Assembly: GCA_964396555.1 (NCBI GenBank)
Contig: CAYNFX010000068.1
Coordinates: 1-9,877 of the forward strand
Direction: 5' to 3'
Length of the DNA stretch: 9,877 nt
DNA from: Geofilum sp964396555
GTDB lineage: Bacteria; Bacteroidota; Bacteroidia; Bacteroidales; Marinilabiliaceae
Part shown: positions 7,086-9,877 of the stretch, piece after piece
How positions within the stretch are numbered: the stretch's first letter is position 1
How the letters are laid out: every line of letters begins with the position of its first letter
Translations under genes and position numbers: made by a program
Notes under the pieces: model-generated
Seen by the model: the letters and a program-made list of their open reading frames with translations, nothing else
What the model was told of the DNA's origin: nothing
Database searches by the model: none

Positions 7086-8288
7086 TCAGAGCCTTTTAAA
7101 TATAAGAGAAGTGCAGTTCCCACTGAACCCGTATGAGTTGGACATCACATACCTGAGATCCGCCTTGCCTGTCTCCAGTACCGGAACCAAGCCATCAGAT
7201 CCTTCTGGTTTGCTAAAATTCAAATTGGGATAAAGCTCCCCATACATCAGGGCAAATAATGAGTATACAGCTTCTATGGCACCAGCAGCACCAAGAGTAT
7301 GGCCTGTAAAGGATTTTGTGGAACTAAAAGGAGGAATCTTTTCGAAAAACCTGCGAAAACTTTCACTTTCCACCTTGTCGTTGTTATCCGTACCTGTACC
7401 ATGGGCATTCACATACCCGATTTGCTCAGGATCAATCCCTGCGGATAACAGTGCATCCTTCATAGCCCTTAGGATACCAATAGCATTATCGGAAAGCGAC
7501 GATGTATGGTAGGCGTCATTTGCATTACCATAACCTGCTACCGCAGCTAATGGCTGTTTATTTCCAAGGCTTTCCCGTGATTCAAGCACAAGGTAACAGG
7601 CTCCCTCTCCAAGGTTTAACCCGTCACGATCTGCATCAAAGGGCTTGCAGTAGCTATGTGACAAAATTTGAAGAGAATTGAAACCGTTGACCGTATATTT
7701 TGAAAGTGCATCAACACCCCCTACTATCGCTCTCTTGGCCCTTCCAGTACGGATCAAACGTGCTCCATGCATGATTGCATTGGCAGATGAAGAGCAGGCC
7801 GTATTTATTACATCAACAAGTCCCTTCATCCTATATTGCCCGGCTATCCTATTGGCATGAGCCCAGCAACTGTATGAGTTAAGAAACTCACCATTGTCGG
7901 TCAGTAGATTTGAATCCTTGTAAAGCTGATCGGTCAGGCACATCCCTCCTACCGTACTGGCCGATACAAAAGCCGTATCATAAGAAGAAATTTCTTCAGG
8001 ACTTAAGCCTGCATTTTCAATTGCATCACCAAAAGCCTTAAAAGCGATAAGGTCTGTACGGGTCAGGCCCTTGACTCCATCAAAACCCAATAGCGAGCAT
8101 AGCTCGCTGTTGGAAAGGCTAACCTCTCCAAACAAATACATGGATGCATATTTGGACTCAAACAGCACAGGCTTCCTTATGCCGCATTTACCCACACGCA
8201 GGGACTGAAGATTCTCATCCCTGTTGTTGCCTATGGGTGTAATGCAACCAAAACCGCTGATATAGACTTCAGTATCAGAGACCAACAT
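7086..8288 (-). CDS. Beta-ketoacyl-ACP synthase, active partner (FabF-like, aryl-polyene type)
   Basis: This 400-aa condensing enzyme has the full FabF-type active site: Cys165 in INTACSSSANA, His296 in NAHGTGTDNND and His330 in FTGHTLGAAGAIEA, with Lys325 nearby. The opening VYISGFGCITPIGNN and the segments CKPFDADRDGLNLGEGACYLVLE, split over 214-236, and SNSYGFSGNC (383-392) are typical. It would catalyse decarboxylative Claisen condensation of malonyl-ACP with the growing chain in the cytosol. The position 18 nt after an acyl carrier protein gene and one nucleotide before a Cys-less ketosynthase partner points to a dedicated ketosynthase/chain-length-factor pair for polyene chains rather than housekeeping FabF. 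Start: the ATG at 8288 has no clear Shine-Dalgarno sequence, and an AT-rich leader follows the carrier protein stop. Length matches the family. Confidence 0.92.
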   Translation of the reverse strand: MLVSDTEVYISGFGCITPIGNNRDENLQSLRVGKCGIRKPVLFESKYASMYLFGEVSLSNSELCSLLGFDGVKGLTRTDLIAFKAFGDAIENAGLSPEEISSYDTAFVSASTVGGMCLTDQLYKDSNLLTDNGEFLNSYSCWAHANRIAGQYRMKGLVDVINTACSSSANAIMHGARLIRTGRAKRAIVGGVDALSKYTVNGFNSLQILSHSYCKPFDADRDGLNLGEGACYLVLESRESLGNKQPLAAVAGYGNANDAYHTSSLSDNAIGILRAMKDALLSAGIDPEQIGYVNAHGTGTDNNDKVESESFRRFFEKIPPFSSTKSFTGHTLGAAGAIEAVYSLFALMYGELYPNLNFSKPEGSDGLVPVLETGKADLRYVMSNSYGFSGNCTSLIFKRL

Positions 8289-8306
8289 TTCAAATATTTA
8301 GTCCGG

Positions 8307-8573
8307 TCAGGCTTCCTTCTTGTTTTCAATTATATAATCTGCCATGGCATTAATTGTAGCCAGAATCTTACGGCCATCAGCAGGGTTGTTTATCTTGAGT
8401 CCATACTCACGCTCCAGCATCACAATAAGTTCCAGTGAGTCAATAGAATCCAGACCAAGGCCATCACCAAAAAGTGGCATGTCATCGCCAATTTCTTCAG
8501 GTTTGTGGTCCAGAATGTTGAGGTACTTAACCAAATGTACCTTCAGTTCGCTTTTTAATGCTTCTTTATCCAT
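8307..8573 (-). CDS. Acyl carrier protein
   Basis: This small acidic four-helix protein has 88 aa from the ATG. The phosphopantetheine attachment motif is LGLDSIDSLEL (39-49), with Ser43 as the modified serine. LFGDGLGLDSIDSLELIVMLEREYG is the family signature at helix II, split here across 35-58. It would carry the p-coumaroyl starter and growing polyene chain through the ketosynthase pair and ketoreductase encoded just downstream. An in-frame TTG at 8579 would add Met-Glu in front (90 aa). The ATG at 8573 is preferred because it is the stronger start codon, although it has only a close GGA upstream. The stop of the permease gene lies 10 nt before it. It is a pathway-specific carrier by context; the housekeeping AcpP is normally next to fabF in a different setting. 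Confidence 0.9.
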   Translation of the reverse strand: MDKEALKSELKVHLVKYLNILDHKPEEIGDDMPLFGDGLGLDSIDSLELIVMLEREYGLKINNPADGRKILATINAMADYIIENKKEA

Positions 8574-8583
8574 TTCCAAAGGT

Positions 8584-9852
8584 TTAGATCAACTGATCCC
8601 TACGCAGTTTCAGGTAGGAGATAAGCTGGCAAAGTAAAGAAAAAATGAGTAATATGTAAAGTGGCTTGGCCAGACCGGCCCAGTCACCACCTCTCAAAAA
8701 CAAGACATAAAAGGATTCAAGACACCAGTGCAAGGGCGAAAGCTGACTCAGCAACCTCAGAAATTCGGGCATAACGAAAGAGGGTACCCATATTCCACCT
8801 ATTGCGGCAAAAATTATCACCGAGATAGCCCCAAAACCGTTTGACTGCTCCTGGGTTCTTGCAATAGCACCAAGCATCAGCGAATAACTAACTGCTGAGA
8901 ACGAACTCATCAGCACCACAAGAAGCAAGCCTGTCACATTACTTTCAGCAAGTGTTAGGCGGGGCAAGCCCAACCATGGAAATACCAGCCATGCAACGCC
9001 AAAGATGAAGCTTACCTGAAGAACACCTACCAATACATATACAACCTGCTTGCTCAGCATTACCATAGCTATAGATGAGGGCATGGCCTTAAGCCGAAGA
9101 AAACTACCTCCGGCCTTCTCAAGCACAAGATTAGTACCCAGCGATATCACCATAAAAAACATTGCAAACACAGTCCATGCAGGTACATTATGCTGTGTAC
9201 TGTTGGGTATAGGCAAAGTATCTGCACTGCTATAACGCTGTATCTCGATTCCACCAGATAGCATAGCTTTCTCAACCTCCTCAGGGATTTGCTCAACACC
9301 CAGCTGACTATACATACTGCCAAGCATCTGCCTTACCTCTATTATACTTAGGTGAGTGCGTACTACATTGGATATCGAAAGAACGTAATTCTCCTGCAAC
9401 GCAGCATCATTAAAAAAAATAACCGAACCAGGATCGCACAAATTATCGCTTGCGCTATCTCCCAATCCCATATCTGCAAGTATCAGATTGCTAAGTTGCT
9501 CGGTATTTGTTGCAAGCCTATCTGAAAAGTCCTCTGGAATATAAAGCCCTGTAAGAGCTTCACCGTTTCTTACCATTTCATTCAGCTCCTCGGGTGTCCA
9601 ACTGCCATTAGTAATTCCAAACATGCCACTTGAACCAAGCATATTCTCAAGTTCTTCGCCCTTCTCCCCTGTATCATGATTTGCGACAAGCATACTAATC
9701 ATGTTGTCATTGACCATCCTGAAGGCACTATCCTGTATTACAGTAACAATCAGCACCAACAGCAAGGGCATAATAAACATAAGCGTCAAACCTGTCTTGT
9801 CATTGACAAGAAGGTAGTATTCCTTCTTTATGGATTCCCAAAACTTATACAT
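8584..9852 (-). CDS. ABC-2 type transporter permease
   Basis: This 422-aa inner-membrane protein has the layout of the ABC-2 / YhhJ-type permeases. One N-terminal membrane helix (about 22-39) is followed by an extracytoplasmic domain of about 185 residues. Five more helices follow (about 224-245, 267-290, 306-330, 339-358 and 397-413). The pieces VLEKAGGSFLRLKAMP (243-258, cytoplasmic loop) and LSPLHWCLESFY (371-382) are typical of this family. Such permeases pair with a cytosolic ATPase, whose last codons appear to overlap this gene's start by 8 nt. ABC transporter genes are common in flexirubin and aryl-polyene clusters, where they are thought to move the pigment or its lipid precursor toward the envelope. 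The substrate cannot be read from the sequence. The gene ends 10 nt before the acyl carrier protein ATG, consistent with one operon. Confidence 0.88.
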   Translation of the reverse strand: MYKFWESIKKEYYLLVNDKTGLTLMFIMPLLLVLIVTVIQDSAFRMVNDNMISMLVANHDTGEKGEELENMLGSSGMFGITNGSWTPEELNEMVRNGEALTGLYIPEDFSDRLATNTEQLSNLILADMGLGDSASDNLCDPGSVIFFNDAALQENYVLSISNVVRTHLSIIEVRQMLGSMYSQLGVEQIPEEVEKAMLSGGIEIQRYSSADTLPIPNSTQHNVPAWTVFAMFFMVISLGTNLVLEKAGGSFLRLKAMPSSIAMVMLSKQVVYVLVGVLQVSFIFGVAWLVFPWLGLPRLTLAESNVTGLLLVVLMSSFSAVSYSLMLGAIARTQEQSNGFGAISVIIFAAIGGIWVPSFVMPEFLRLLSQLSPLHWCLESFYVLFLRGGDWAGLAKPLYILLIFSLLCQLISYLKLRRDQLI

Positions 9853-9877
9853 TGTCTCTAAACTCTTTGCCTGTGAG
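9845..9877 (-). CDS. C-terminal end of a probable ABC transporter ATP-binding protein (5' part beyond window)
   Basis: Only the last ten codons and a TAA stop are visible, reading LTGKEFRDNV. This matches the usual tail of ABC-2 type ATPases of the CcmA/DrrA class, which end in a segment like VFLxLTGKEFRD. The stop overlaps the permease ATG by 8 nt (positions 9845-9852), the common arrangement for an ATPase followed by its permease. The other reading frames at the edge are either closed or continuous with the permease. The assignment rests on a very short stretch plus context. Confidence 0.6.
   Translation of the reverse strand, partial: LTGKEFRDNV

Noticed and set aside
7085..7123. GTG start at 7123 for the partner ketosynthase
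   Set aside because: It would overlap the ketosynthase gene by 38 nt and add a 13-residue leader not expected in the family, whereas the ATG at 7084 sits right after the stop codon.
8574..8579. TTG start at 8579 for the acyl carrier protein
   Set aside because: An ATG lies two codons downstream at 8573 and gives a normal-length carrier protein; both remain possible but the ATG is the simpler choice.
1..9877. CRISPR arrays, tRNA or rRNA genes, insertion sequences, attachment sites
   Set aside because: I looked for spaced direct repeats, cloverleaf-like sequences, transposase motifs and terminal inverted repeats by eye and saw none that hold up.

Overview
All genes in this window lie on the minus strand, so transcription runs from high to low coordinates. 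The window looks like a chromosomal segment of a Bacteroidota bacterium. Several things point that way: an outer-membrane protein with a carboxypeptidase-like regulatory domain plus a DUF5686-type region, a tyrosine/histidine ammonia-lyase whose motifs closely match the Flavobacterium johnsoniae enzyme as I remember it, weak or absent Shine-Dalgarno sequences at most starts, and AT-rich leaders. The genus cannot be told from this.

The right two thirds (about 9877 down to 3670) is part of an aryl-polyene / flexirubin-type (dialkylresorcinol-aryl polyene) pigment cluster. In transcription order it holds the last codons of a probable ABC-transporter ATPase, an ABC-2 type permease, an acyl carrier protein, a ketosynthase with an intact Cys-His-His triad, a partner ketosynthase without the catalytic Cys (chain-length-factor-like), an aromatic amino acid ammonia-lyase (probably tyrosine ammonia-lyase) and a FabG-type ketoreductase. 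Spacing is tight: an 8-nt overlap, then gaps of 10, 18, 1, 37 and 24 nt. That fits one operon. The inferred logic is that the lyase makes the 4-hydroxycinnamate (p-coumarate) starter, the ketosynthase pair extends it with malonyl units on the carrier protein, the reductase reduces each beta-keto group, and the ABC transporter moves the product or a precursor across the inner membrane. The dehydratase, starter-activating ligase and resorcinol-forming enzymes are not in this window and would have to lie upstream, beyond 9877, or elsewhere.

The pigment operon ends at a strong intrinsic terminator (3551-3580). A separate unit then starts from a candidate promoter near 3428-3457. It encodes two small exported proteins of unknown function (213 and 112 aa) and a large outer-membrane DUF5686-type protein that starts at a TTG codon (2390) and runs off the left edge of the window, with 796 codons visible. 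All three have signal peptides, so this unit serves the cell envelope. Whether it is functionally tied to the pigment cluster is open.

I saw no tRNA, rRNA, CRISPR array, insertion sequence or attachment site. No gap between genes exceeds 300 bases; the longest (3403-3669) holds the terminator and promoter described.
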